From the NCBI GenBank assembly GCA_000715605.1, contig KL568568.1, positions 89,497 to 95,353 of the forward strand: a stretch of 5,857 nucleotides of DNA. Reading direction: 5' to 3'. Shown here piece after piece: positions 1-5,810 of the stretch. Each line of letters starts with the position of its first letter. The stretch's first letter is position 1. A program made the translations under genes and the position numbers. The stretch is from Streptomyces speibonae (lineage in GTDB: Bacteria > Actinomycetota > Actinomycetes > Streptomycetales > Streptomycetaceae). Below the pieces are notes generated by a model. It saw only the letters and a program-made list of their open reading frames with translations, did no database searches and was not told the origin of the DNA.

Positions 1-1627
1 CCGGCAGTTTCTCGCTGCCGCCGTCAGCACCGCGGAAACCGTGCATCCGGGTGTCCGGGCGGTAGCCGGTCAGCGAGGTCCGGTACGAGCGGCCGTCCGC
101 GCCGACCGACACCGGGGCCGTCGTGACCCGCTCCACCTCCGCGACGTGGTCCACCGCGCCCAGCGCCCGCGTCAGGTCCGGTGCGCCGGGGGCGGCGGTG
201 ATCGTGGCGTCCTGCCGCTGCACCTCGTTGAACTGCGTGTCCATCATCGACCGCATGCTGGCGAGCAGCCCGACGGACGACAGCACCACGACGAGAGCGA
301 GCAGGGTGCCGGTCATCGTGGCCACCGTCCGCCGCCTGCTGCGGGTCAGTTCACGCAGCGCGAGACGGCCGATCACCGGCACACGGCGGGCACGTGCCAC
401 CGCGCGGCTCCACGGTCCCGGTGGCTTCAGGGTGCCCCCGTCGCCCCGCATGGCCTCCGCGGGGGCGGCCCGGGACGCCGCGAGCGCCGGAGCGATTCCG
501 CCGGCCAGGCCGACCACCACGCCGAACAGCACGCCCAGCACCAGAGTGAGCGGCCGCCCCTCGACCACGGTGTCCGGAATGCTGAGCCCCTCGGTGTAGG
601 CGTGGGTCAGCCCCGAGGTGGCGAGGGCGCCCAGGCCGGCACCGACCACCGCGCCCGCCGTGCCGGCGATGAGCCCGTGCCCGAGATAGTGCCGTACCAC
701 CACGGCGCGCGGCGCACCCGCGGCGAGGAAGGTCGCGATCACCTTGCGCTCGGACAGCACCAGGCGGGTGATCAGGACGTAGGCGGCGACGGCGGCCGCC
801 GTGAGGAACAGCATCGGGAAGAGCACGGCCAGTTGCTGGAAGCCCTTGAGGTCCTCGTGCAACACGGCGTTGGACGCCTGGTCGTCGGCCTCGGTGACAT
901 CGGTGGCCCCGGCCCGGCGCAACGCGTCGGCCGCCTTCGCGAGATCGTCGTCGGAGGCGGAGTCCTTCATCCGTACCAGGGTCTGCAGGCCCGCGTCCGG
1001 GCCCGCCAGCTCGCGGGCCGTCGCCTCGGGGGCGAAGACGACCGCGAAGGAGTGCGGGTCGGACAGGGCTTCCTGCCGGTTGCGCGCGGGCCACAGGTAC
1101 TCGGGGGACACCACGACGCCGCGCACGGTGAGCGTGCGCCAGTCGTGGCCGTCGAAGGCCCGCAGATGGTCACCCGGTCCGAGGCCGAAGGTGTCCGCGG
1201 CGTGCGTCTCCAGCAGCACGCCGTCGGGCGCGTCGGCGCTCAGGGCCCTGCCGGACTTGAGGTCGACGGCGTTGACCGGGGGCTGCCCGGTGGCCGGCAT
1301 GCCCACCACCCGCCCGAGCAGTTTGTCCTTGCCGAGGCGAACGGGCAGATCCTGCTGGGTGCGGTTGGCCACGGCACTCACGCCGGGGGCCTTCCGCGCG
1401 GCGTCGGCGGTGCGTTGCGCGTCGCCGCCGGAGGCGGTCAGGTCGGCGAAGTCCAGCCGCTCATAACTGCGTTTGTAGGAGGTGTCCAGATTGCGGAAGG
1501 CGTCGTAGCTGGCGATGAACAGCAGCACACCGACCATGACGGTGATCGCGATCGCGATGAACTGCGGCAGCCTGCGGCGCAGGTCACGACGCGTCTTGGC
1601 GAGGAGGATGCCGTGCACGCCTGTCAC
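1..1627 (-). CDS. FtsX-like (MacB-type) ABC transporter permease, C-terminus cut by window edge
   Basis: Membrane subunit of an exporter or extracellular-acting ABC system, paired with the ATPase directly upstream. About 542 residues are in the window. The reading starts with a basic N-terminus (LAKTRRDLRRRL), then a membrane segment at about 23-40 (FIAIAITVMVGVLLF), a large extracytoplasmic domain at about 45-260, and an FtsX domain with membrane segments near 268-290, 318-338 and 358-383. The first half ends in the family-typical AAPAEAMR. A second half begins with ALRELTRSRRRT and a fifth segment near 433-457, then enters another extracytoplasmic domain. This duplicated layout is common in actinomycete permeases of about 800 residues, so roughly the last third is probably missing. 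The GTG start at 1627 overlaps the ATPase stop as GTGA, which suggests translational coupling; a second in-frame GTG at 1618 is possible. The substrate cannot be read from sequence; lipids, peptides or antibiotics are all seen in the family. Confidence 0.93.
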   Translation of the reverse strand, partial: MTGVHGILLAKTRRDLRRRLPQFIAIAITVMVGVLLFIASYDAFRNLDTSYKRSYERLDFADLTASGGDAQRTADAARKAPGVSAVANRTQQDLPVRLGKDKLLGRVVGMPATGQPPVNAVDLKSGRALSADAPDGVLLETHAADTFGLGPGDHLRAFDGHDWRTLTVRGVVVSPEYLWPARNRQEALSDPHSFAVVFAPEATARELAGPDAGLQTLVRMKDSASDDDLAKAADALRRAGATDVTEADDQASNAVLHEDLKGFQQLAVLFPMLFLTAAAVAAYVLITRLVLSERKVIATFLAAGAPRAVVVRHYLGHGLIAGTAGAVVGAGLGALATSGLTHAYTEGLSIPDTVVEGRPLTLVLGVLFGVVVGLAGGIAPALAASRAAPAEAMRGDGGTLKPPGPWSRAVARARRVPVIGRLALRELTRSRRRTVATMTGTLLALVVVLSSVGLLASMRSMMDTQFNEVQRQDATITAAPGAPDLTRALGAVDHVAEVERVTTAPVSVGADGRSYRTSLTGYRPDTRMHGFRGADGGSEKLP

Positions 1628-2349
1628 CAGCCCACGGAAACGGCGTCGGCGGGCGTCGCGTTCTTCTCCATGGACGAGATGTTGCCGTCCCTCATGGTGA
1701 TGACGCGGTGCGCGATGGCGGCGACCGCGGCGTTGTGGGTCACCATCAGCACGGTGCGGCCCTGCCGGTTGGTCTCCTGCAGGAGCTTCAGGACCGACTT
1801 GCCGGTGGCCTGGTCCAGGGCACCCGTGGGCTCGTCGGCCAGCAGCAGGTCGGGGTCCGTGGCCAAGGAGCGGGCGATGGAGACCCGTTGCTGCTGACCG
1901 CCGGAGAGCTGGGCGGGGAAGTGGTCCATGCGCTCGGTCAGTCCGACGGCCGCGAGCAGTTCGGGCACCCGGCGGCGGTCGCCGCGGCCGGTGAGTTCGA
2001 TCATCACCTCGACGTTCTCGCGTGCGGTCAAGGTGGGGACCAGGTTGAAGAACTGGAACACGAAGCCGATCCGGTCCCGGCGGAAAGCGACCAACTCCCG
2101 TGGCGGGCGGCCGGTCAGGTCGACCCCTGCGACCTGGATCTCTCCGCCGTCGGCGCTCTCGATGCCGCCGATCACGTTGAGCAGTGTGGTCTTGCCGGAG
2201 CCGCTGGGACCGAGCACGACCACCATCTCGCCGGGCTCGATCTCCAGGTCGACACCGCCGAGCGCGGTCAGTGCGGTCTCACCGCTTCCGTAGGTCTTCG
2301 TCACTGAACGCAGGCGCACGCTGCCGCGTGGCGCCGTCACTTCTGCCAT
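1624..2349 (-). CDS. ABC transporter ATP-binding protein, MacB/LolD family
   Basis: Cytoplasmic ATPase of 241 residues that powers the FtsX-type permease encoded next. All core motifs are intact: Walker A GPSGSGKT at 47-54, Q-loop Gln99 (FVFQFFNLVPTLTA, typical of this family), signature LSGGQ at 148-152, Walker B LLLADEP with catalytic Glu173, D-loop ALD at 177-179 and switch His205. Length and motif wording (NLVPTLTARENV, DEPTGALD) match the MacB/LolD/FtsE group rather than importers. The ATG at 2349 was chosen because AGGAG (2356-2360) lies six bases upstream and the protein then begins MAEVTAPRGS; an in-frame start 22 codons further upstream has no comparable support. The stop overlaps the permease start. 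It lies 72 bases downstream of the TetR gene and is probably co-transcribed with it. Confidence 0.96.
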   Translation of the reverse strand: MAEVTAPRGSVRLRSVTKTYGSGETALTALGGVDLEIEPGEMVVVLGPSGSGKTTLLNVIGGIESADGGEIQVAGVDLTGRPPRELVAFRRDRIGFVFQFFNLVPTLTARENVEVMIELTGRGDRRRVPELLAAVGLTERMDHFPAQLSGGQQQRVSIARSLATDPDLLLADEPTGALDQATGKSVLKLLQETNRQGRTVLMVTHNAAVAAIAHRVITMRDGNISSMEKNATPADAVSVGW

Positions 2350-2421
2350 CGGTCTCTCCTCGGAGATTCGGCGATGGCGCGGTGTCCTCGGCGGCCGGGG
2401 TGCCGTCGGCGACACGCGTCA

Positions 2422-3096
2422 TCATTCAGCGGATACGGGTGAGTTCGCCGCCGTGGGGTCCACGCCGGCGTCTTCGGGGGAGTTCGCCGCCGTGGGGTCC
2501 ACGTCGGCGTCTTCGGGGGAGTTCGCCGCCATGGGGTCCACGCCGGCCATCCGGAGAAGAGGGCCGGTCAGGGATGCGGCACGCAGCTCGGGGTCGAGCA
2601 TGCGGTGCAGCACCAGGCCGTCGAGGGCGGCGCTCAGCACGACGGCGGTGGCCTCGGCGTCTTCGACGCCCTGGGCACGGAGCCACTGACCGGTGGCCGC
2701 GCGATACTCCCGCAGCAACGCCGACACCTCGACACGCAGCCGTTCGACCCGGGTGGCGGCGAGCAGGGTCTCGCTCATCAGCACCGTCAGCGGATCGTCC
2801 GCGGTGTACTGCCCGACGACCTTCAGCATGTCGTTCAGGCCGGTCGGCGCGTCATGGCCGTCGAACAGGGCGACCACCCGTTGCAGTTCCCGCCGGATCG
2901 TGTCGAGGGCCGCTTCCACGAGCAGGTTGGTGACGGTGCCGAAGTGGTAGTGCACCACTCCGGGCCGTACGCCGGCCCGCTCGGCCATCTTCCGGGTGGT
3001 GGCGGCGCCCCAGCCTTCCTCCACGATCAGCTGCACCGCGGCCTCGAGCAGGCTTGCCCTGGTCTGCTGGCCTCGGGCGGCGGAATCCGTCGTCAT
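2422..3096 (-). CDS. TetR/AcrR-family transcriptional regulator with a repeat tail
   Basis: DNA-binding repressor-type protein of 224 residues. The N-terminal TetR domain is clear: helix 1 (TRASLLEAAVQLIVEEG, about 12-28) and the helix-turn-helix at about 34-53 (TRKMAERAGVRPGVVHYHFG). The middle and C-terminal helices form the usual ligand and dimer domain, which has no recognisable ligand signature. Residues 185-224 are three copies of a 13-residue acidic, Pro/Ala-rich unit (GVDPTAANSPEDA), probably a disordered tail not typical of the family. The ATG at 3096 was chosen because GGAGGAAA (3105-3112) sits eight bases upstream; an ATG six codons upstream overlaps that ribosome binding site. The gene heads a unit with the ABC exporter and faces a divergent reductase gene. 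Mirror-image operator-like sites lie between them, so autoregulation and control of both directions is the natural inference. Confidence 0.94.
   Translation of the reverse strand: MTTDSAARGQQTRASLLEAAVQLIVEEGWGAATTRKMAERAGVRPGVVHYHFGTVTNLLVEAALDTIRRELQRVVALFDGHDAPTGLNDMLKVVGQYTADDPLTVLMSETLLAATRVERLRVEVSALLREYRAATGQWLRAQGVEDAEATAVVLSAALDGLVLHRMLDPELRAASLTGPLLRMAGVDPMAANSPEDADVDPTAANSPEDAGVDPTAANSPVSAE
2441..2547 (-). repeat. 39-base tandem repeat, about 2.7 copies, inside the TetR gene
   Basis: Copies begin at 2441, 2480 and 2519 with a period of exactly 39 bases. The first two differ at one base (cacgccgg versus cacgtcgg). The third matches for 29 bases with one change (gccgtgg versus gccatgg) and then diverges. 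The period is a multiple of three, so the repeat keeps frame and encodes the repeated 13-residue tail of the regulator. Near-identity at the DNA level suggests recent slippage or duplication. Confidence 0.95.
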
Positions 3097-3184
3097 GATC
3101 GCGCTTTCCTCCATCTGCTTCGACGATCCTGTGAACGATCCGGACTGTAGGCCTCGGCGTCTCCCGAACAACGTGAACCATCAC

Positions 3185-3215
3185 CTTGGACAATCGCCTT
3201 GGACTATCGACCAAG
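3185..3215. promoter_or_regulatory. Operator-like cluster 1 (regulator side)
   Basis: Three half-sites: CTTGGAC at 3185 and 3198 (13 bases apart, inside a direct repeat CCTTGGACWATCG) followed by GACCAAG at 3209-3215. The last two form an 18-base palindrome (3198-3215, seven of nine positions symmetric), a usual size for a TetR-family operator. It lies about 90 bases upstream of the regulator start codon. Binding by the adjacent TetR protein is inferred from position and symmetry only. Confidence 0.6.
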
Positions 3216-3226
3216 TTGATGCCCCC

Positions 3227-3232
3227 AAGGTA
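3227..3232 (-). promoter_or_regulatory. Candidate -10 element for the tetR-ABC operon
   Basis: On the minus strand the bases read TGC-TACCTT, a TANNNT -10 with an extended TGN. It ends 11 bases before operator-like cluster 1. No good -35 hexamer is visible at 16-18 bases. The case rests mainly on its mirror twin at 3276-3281, which has the same wording and spacing on the other strand. Confidence 0.4.
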
Positions 3233-3275
3233 GCAGCCGGTTCGCGGAGCACTAGGGGACGTCGATCGGGTGTGC

Positions 3276-3281
3276 TACGTT
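3276..3281 (+). promoter_or_regulatory. Candidate -10 element for the reductase gene
   Basis: TGC-TACGTT fits an extended -10 of the TGNTANNNT type and ends 11 bases before operator-like cluster 2. Transcription would start near 3288-3290, just before the operator, leaving a leader of roughly 175 bases. No clear -35 is seen. It differs at one base from its mirror twin at 3227-3232. Confidence 0.42.
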
Positions 3282-3292
3282 GTGGCCACGAA

Positions 3293-3323
3293 CTTGGACG
3301 TTCGACCAAGACGTTCGACCAAG
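3293..3323. promoter_or_regulatory. Operator-like cluster 2 (reductase side)
   Basis: CTTGGAC at 3293 and GACCAAG at 3304-3310 form an 18-base imperfect palindrome with the same half-site wording and spacing as cluster 1. A second GACCAAG follows at 3317-3323 within a perfect 13-base tandem repeat, ACGTTCGACCAAG (3298-3310 and 3311-3323). A degenerate third unit continues to 3336 (nine of 13 matching). The order left-right-right is the exact reverse of cluster 1 (left-left-right). It probably controls the downstream reductase gene. Confidence 0.6.
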
Positions 3324-3465
3324 ATGATCGGCCAAACCGATGCGCACCACCCCGGCGGCCGCGTCGGGCGCAGGTCGAGGCCCGGGGTCTACGGGCCTCG
3401 CTCCTCCTCCCCGGCACTGACGGCCGGTCCACGAGCCACGGCCCTTCGACTGCGGGAGAAGAACC

Positions 3466-3948
3466 ATGGAAGTCGTCAAGAAGGTGCAACCGCCGTCCGG
3501 GCCGCTCGGTTTGCTGCTCCGGCTGCCGGTCCACTTCTACAACGCCGGTCTCGGATGGCTGTTCGGGAGCCGCATGCTGCTGATCAATCACGTGGGCCGG
3601 GTCACCGGAAAGCAGCGCCAGGTCGTGCTCGAACTCATCGAGCACGACCGCGAGAAGGGCCGCTACGTGGTCGCCTCCGGCTGGGGACACAAGGCGGCCT
3701 GGTATCGCAATCTCCTGCACACCCCGGATGTCACGATCAAGGTCGGCAACCGCAGCATCCCGGTCACGGCGGTGCCGATGCCGCCGGAGGAGGCGGTCGA
3801 CTTCATGGAGGCCTACTACTGGCGCAACCGGCACTTGGCCAAGCGCCTGCTGCCCCACCTGTACGGCTACTCGGTGGACGGCTCGCGGGCGGACTTCCGG
3901 GAAGTGGCGGAAAACGTACCCGTGATGACGCTCGTCCCGCGCGCCTGA
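3466..3948 (+). CDS. Deazaflavin (F420)-dependent nitroreductase family protein
   Basis: Protein of 160 residues resembling the split-barrel F420H2-dependent reductases of actinomycetes (the Ddn-like / DUF385 group), which pass hydride from reduced F420 to varied substrates such as quinones, enones or nitro compounds. Family features in order: GRVTGKQRQVVLE at 44-56, where the family has GR.(S/T)GK.R, and SGWGHKAAWYRNLL at 71-84 followed by HTPDVTIKVGNR, the usual S.GG....WY.NL..P.V pattern. Length is normal for the family. There is no signal peptide. The ATG at 3466 has GGAG (3455-3458) seven bases upstream. The gene diverges from the TetR-ABC exporter operon and has a matching operator in front of it, so it is probably induced by the same signal; a detoxification or tailoring role is inference. 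The true substrate, and even whether F420 or another flavin is used, cannot be read from the sequence. Confidence 0.88.
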   Translation: MEVVKKVQPPSGPLGLLLRLPVHFYNAGLGWLFGSRMLLINHVGRVTGKQRQVVLELIEHDREKGRYVVASGWGHKAAWYRNLLHTPDVTIKVGNRSIPVTAVPMPPEEAVDFMEAYYWRNRHLAKRLLPHLYGYSVDGSRADFREVAENVPVMTLVPRA

Positions 3949-3988
3949 CACACCGCACCTCCGCCTCCCGCGCGAGGCCCCTTCGACC

Positions 3989-4027
3989 GCTGCCCCGGAG
4001 CGACCATCCCCCCGCCCCCGGGGCAGC
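3989..4027 (+). terminator. Hairpin terminator after the reductase gene
   Basis: A perfect 10-base inverted repeat (GCTGCCCCGG at 3989-3998 and CCGGGGCAGC at 4018-4027) with a 19-base C-rich loop starts 40 bases after the reductase stop. There is no T-run, which is common for terminator hairpins in high-GC actinomycetes. The loop is longer than ideal. Confidence 0.5.
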
Positions 4028-4283
4028 CCCCGATGACGTCCGCTCAGACCGCCCGGCACTACGGCATGGAGATGTCCCCGTCCGTGGCCGGAGGGCGGCC
4101 GGCTACAGGACCGGGGACGGATTCAAGCTGCGGTGCTCGTCGGAGCCCACGGTCAGGCCCACTTCAGCGTGACAACGCCCTGCGTGGAGCAGTCCGACGG
4201 GTCCGCTCCCAGCAGTCCCCTCAGCCGTTCGGCAGTATGAGCGAGCCTGAAACCGCGCCGCGCGGCCTTGTCCAAGAAGTCCC
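4028..4283. other. Gene-poor stretch with no assigned function
   Basis: Between the reductase terminator and the candidate lipoprotein promoter I see no gene I can support. One small minus-strand frame (4153-4290, 45 codons, ATG start, no good ribosome binding site) reads somewhat like protein (DFLDKAARRGFRLAHTAERL near its start) and ends VVTLKWA. Its codons are only moderately GC-ending and it overlaps the lipoprotein promoter region, so it may be a gene remnant or chance. Confidence 0.3.
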
Positions 4284-4313
4284 TGGTCATGGACGATCCG
4301 GCACGGCTACCGT
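4284..4313 (+). promoter_or_regulatory. Candidate promoter of the lipoprotein gene
   Basis: TGGTCA (4284-4289) and TACCGT (4308-4313) are separated by 18 bases and resemble -35 and -10 hexamers of the main sigma factor class (four of six matches to TTGACA, and the TANNNT form). Transcription would begin near 4320, about 30 bases before the start codon. Weak evidence from two short motifs. Confidence 0.3.
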
Positions 4314-4350
4314 TGCCGTCCGCACTCTTACGGTCCTTGGGGGGACATCC

Positions 4351-5070
4351 ATGTACGTCCGCGCGCTGCGGCCGGTGCCGGCACTCGGCACCGTGCTTGC
4401 AGGGGTCTTGATGGCCTCCGGGTGTTCCGCAGGCTCAGATGCAGGATCGGACTCGGTGGGATCGCGGGCGACCGCATCGTCCAAGGCCGCCGTAGCGCCT
4501 CTGACGCGGGCGCAGTTGCGTGCGCTCGCCTTCAAGGACGGCGAGGTTGCGGGGGCGTCCGAGGGCGGGATCGCGGTGCAGGACCCCCGGCCGGAAGACG
4601 AAAGGCGCTCGCTCCCGCCGGTGTCCGACCCCGCGTGCCAGACCATGCTCGACATCCGCAACGGGAGGCACGCGTCCACCGTCGTCCATCAGGTCTTCAA
4701 CTGGAAGGGCGACATCTGGGGTGGCGGCTCGACGCTTGCAGCCTACGAAGACGGGAAGGCCCAGCAGGCCTTCGCGAAACTCAAGCACGCACTCGGCTCC
4801 TGCCGCTCGTATGAAGGCACAGGCTGGGTTGGGAAGTTCAAGGCCACACTGACGATGGAGCAGGCCCCCGACGTCGGGGACGAAGCCGTGCGATTCCGGG
4901 AGACCATCCCCACGGACGACCCCAGGGACCGCATCGAGCAGATCACCTTGGTGCGGGCCGGGAACACGATCGTGACGTTCACGAAGCTGAACGTCGGCGA
5001 AAGCGCGTCCTTCCCTGCCGACCTGGTCAGCCGGCAGGTCGAGCGGTTGCAGGACGCACAACGGACCTGA
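4351..5070 (+). CDS. Secreted lipoprotein, possibly with a PknH-like sensor domain
   Basis: Protein of 239 residues with a lipoprotein signal peptide: MYVRALRPVP, hydrophobic core ALGTVLAGVL, then MASGC with the lipid-modified Cys at 25. A Ser/Gly/Ala-rich linker follows to about 50, then a folded domain to the end. Two further cysteines, Cys96 (DPACQTMLDI) and Cys151 (LGSCRSY), could form a disulfide outside the cell. The pattern of a cysteine before a short helix, a central beta region (VFNWKGDIWGGGSTLAAYEDG) and a C-terminal T.LV..GNTIV.F strand recalls the PknH-like extracellular sensor domain found in many actinomycete lipoproteins, but this is a tentative likeness. The frame is open 106 codons further upstream, but the ATG at 4351 gives the signal peptide and has a G-rich ribosome binding site (4339-4345) five bases before it. 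Monocistronic, with a hairpin terminator directly after. Confidence 0.82.
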   Translation: MYVRALRPVPALGTVLAGVLMASGCSAGSDAGSDSVGSRATASSKAAVAPLTRAQLRALAFKDGEVAGASEGGIAVQDPRPEDERRSLPPVSDPACQTMLDIRNGRHASTVVHQVFNWKGDIWGGGSTLAAYEDGKAQQAFAKLKHALGSCRSYEGTGWVGKFKATLTMEQAPDVGDEAVRFRETIPTDDPRDRIEQITLVRAGNTIVTFTKLNVGESASFPADLVSRQVERLQDAQRT

Positions 5071-5083
5071 GGCCCAATGCCTG

Positions 5084-5113
5084 CTGCCCGCTCGGGCATC
5101 TCCGAACGGGCAG
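5084..5113. terminator. Hairpin terminator after the lipoprotein gene
   Basis: CTGCCCGCTCGG (5084-5095) and CCGAACGGGCAG (5102-5113) pair over 12 bases with one mismatch around a six-base loop, 13 bases after the lipoprotein stop. There is no T-run, as is usual in this GC range. It also lies just past the 3' end of the minus-strand tRNA fragment, so it could have ended transcription from both sides. Confidence 0.7.
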
Positions 5114-5146
5114 TGACCACGCTGGCCTGTGACCAGCGAATTCAGT

Positions 5147-5191
5147 TGGAGCCGCCTTCGGGATTCGAACCCGAGACCTACGCATTACGAG
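5147..5191 (-). tRNA. 3' half of a tRNA-Thr(CGT) gene, a probable attachment-site remnant
   Basis: On the minus strand this reads as the 3' part of a tRNA: anticodon loop CTCGTAA (anticodon CGT, Thr), 3' anticodon strand TGCGT, variable loop AGGTC, a perfect T stem-loop (TCGGG-TTCGAAT-CCCGA), 3' acceptor strand AGGCGGC, discriminator T and encoded CCA. The expected 5' anticodon strand (ACGCA), the D arm and a 5' acceptor strand (GCCGCCT) are absent; upstream bases read tcggc instead. The tRNA cannot be functional. The break falls exactly at the 5' edge of the anticodon loop, the known crossover region of many tRNA-specific tyrosine integrases. It therefore fits an att site in which the original 3' half was displaced, with the element on the high-coordinate side. 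Confidence 0.82.
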
Positions 5192-5505
5192 GCCGATAGG
5201 AATCGTGCCGGGCCGTGTCATACGATCACACCAGATCCCGTTTTCCCAGATCAGAGCACGTGTCGCGGTCCCGTTGTTCGTACCCCATGTTGCACCGTCC
5301 AAAGGCGTCCGCGCTCCCCTTGCGCTCCCCTGGTCGCCGTCGGTGATACTCCAGTCCCGGACAGCGACCCCCAACTTCCTAATGCAGCCGACTTGTCAAC
5401 ATCGGACAATGCGAGCCGGGGCTCAACACTCCGCTTCACCTCCTCCAAGGCAGTACACCCGGCAGCAGACAGGGCACGGCCTAAAGACCGGCCGAGGAAA
5501 GTCCA
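5192..5505. other. Presumed end of an integrated element; no supported gene
   Basis: These 314 bases look less GC-rich than the rest of the window and carry no frame with convincing coding character. Short direct repeats occur: CCAGATC at 5231 and 5246 (15 bases apart) and GCGCTCCCCT at 5311 and 5322 (11 bases apart). Their distance from the att core would suit integrase arm-type sites, but this is only suggestive. A short inverted repeat, TTGTC-N7-GACAA, lies at 5393-5409. I see none of the Arg-His-Arg-Tyr catalytic motifs of an integrase on either strand. Confidence 0.35.
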
Positions 5506-5666
5506 GTGGCACTCATACATGGCGCGATGCTGTTCAAGCTCACCGGCCCAGTTGCCCAGGGAAGACGACGCTCGCCTACGCCGTGGCCAACAGGCTCAAG
5601 CAGATACCCGCGCCCGCGCCGTCCTTGAGGCCGACGGTCGTGCCAGAGGATACCGACCGACACTGA
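5506..5666 (+). pseudogene. Frameshifted P-loop NTPase remnant (candidate)
   Basis: A GTG at 5506 preceded by GAGGAAAG (5494-5501) opens a frame reading ALIHGAMLFKLTGPVA, then the frame is lost. In another plus frame, from 5559, the bases read GKTTLAYAVANRLKQ. Joined by a single missing base between 5554 and 5558, the two give a beta strand, a Walker A motif of the form GPVxxGKTT with correct spacing, and the following helix, which is the start of a P-loop kinase or ATPase. Without the change, the first frame reaches a stop after 41 codons. The second frame stops at 5664-5666, and nothing downstream supplies Walker B. Most likely a decayed gene fragment; a sequencing error or chance similarity is possible. 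Confidence 0.35.
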
Positions 5667-5750
5667 CACCATCGCATGACCGAGAAGTGGGGACGCCGGC
5701 CACCTGGGCACTCGAATCACGGCATCGACCTGCAGCCAGTGCGACACCCT

Positions 5751-5770
5751 GCGTGACAATCTGGTCACGC
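5751..5770. promoter_or_regulatory. Palindrome upstream of the right-edge gene
   Basis: Perfect seven-base arms GCGTGAC (5751-5757) and GTCACGC (5764-5770) with a six-base spacer AATCTG. It lies 40 bases before the start codon at 5811, where an operator would be expected. GTGACA inside the left arm is one base off a TTGACA -35 hexamer, but no convincing -10 follows at 17-18 bases. Confidence 0.38.
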
Positions 5771-5810
5771 GAGCGCCTTCAGCTGAGCACTGTAACGGGC
5801 GTAGGAGGAC

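Noticed and set aside
41..1897. A plus-strand open frame of 618 codons spanning the exporter genes.
   Set aside because: It lies opposite the permease and the end of the ATPase gene, whose minus-strand readings have clear membrane segments and intact ABC motifs. Its own translation is Gly/Arg/His-rich with no domain. Long antisense frames are expected at this GC content.
4153..4290. A 45-codon minus-strand frame, MTRDFLDKAARRGFRL..., ending TLKWA.
   Set aside because: It reads a little like protein, but it has no clear ribosome binding site, only moderate codon bias, no recognised family, and it overlaps the candidate lipoprotein promoter. It is noted in the gene-poor stretch but not called as a gene.
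4033..4350. Upstream extension of the lipoprotein frame by 106 codons.
   Set aside because: The extension would bury the lipoprotein signal peptide inside the protein, and the ATG at 4351 has its own ribosome binding site.
5393..5409. TTGTC-N7-GACAA inverted repeat considered as an operator.
   Set aside because: Five-base arms are frequent by chance, and no supported gene start lies beside it.
5494..5504. GAGGAAAGTCC, identical to a conserved block of bacterial RNase P RNA.
   Set aside because: The flanking bases do not continue the RNase P pattern: no preceding helix, no following GGGCUCC-type segment, and no later conserved blocks. It is better explained as a ribosome binding site or chance.
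5251..5520. A minus-strand frame of 89 codons near the att-like site, considered as a decayed integrase end.
   Set aside because: It has no integrase catalytic residues, mixed third-position composition and no ribosome binding site I trust. Its position alone is not enough.
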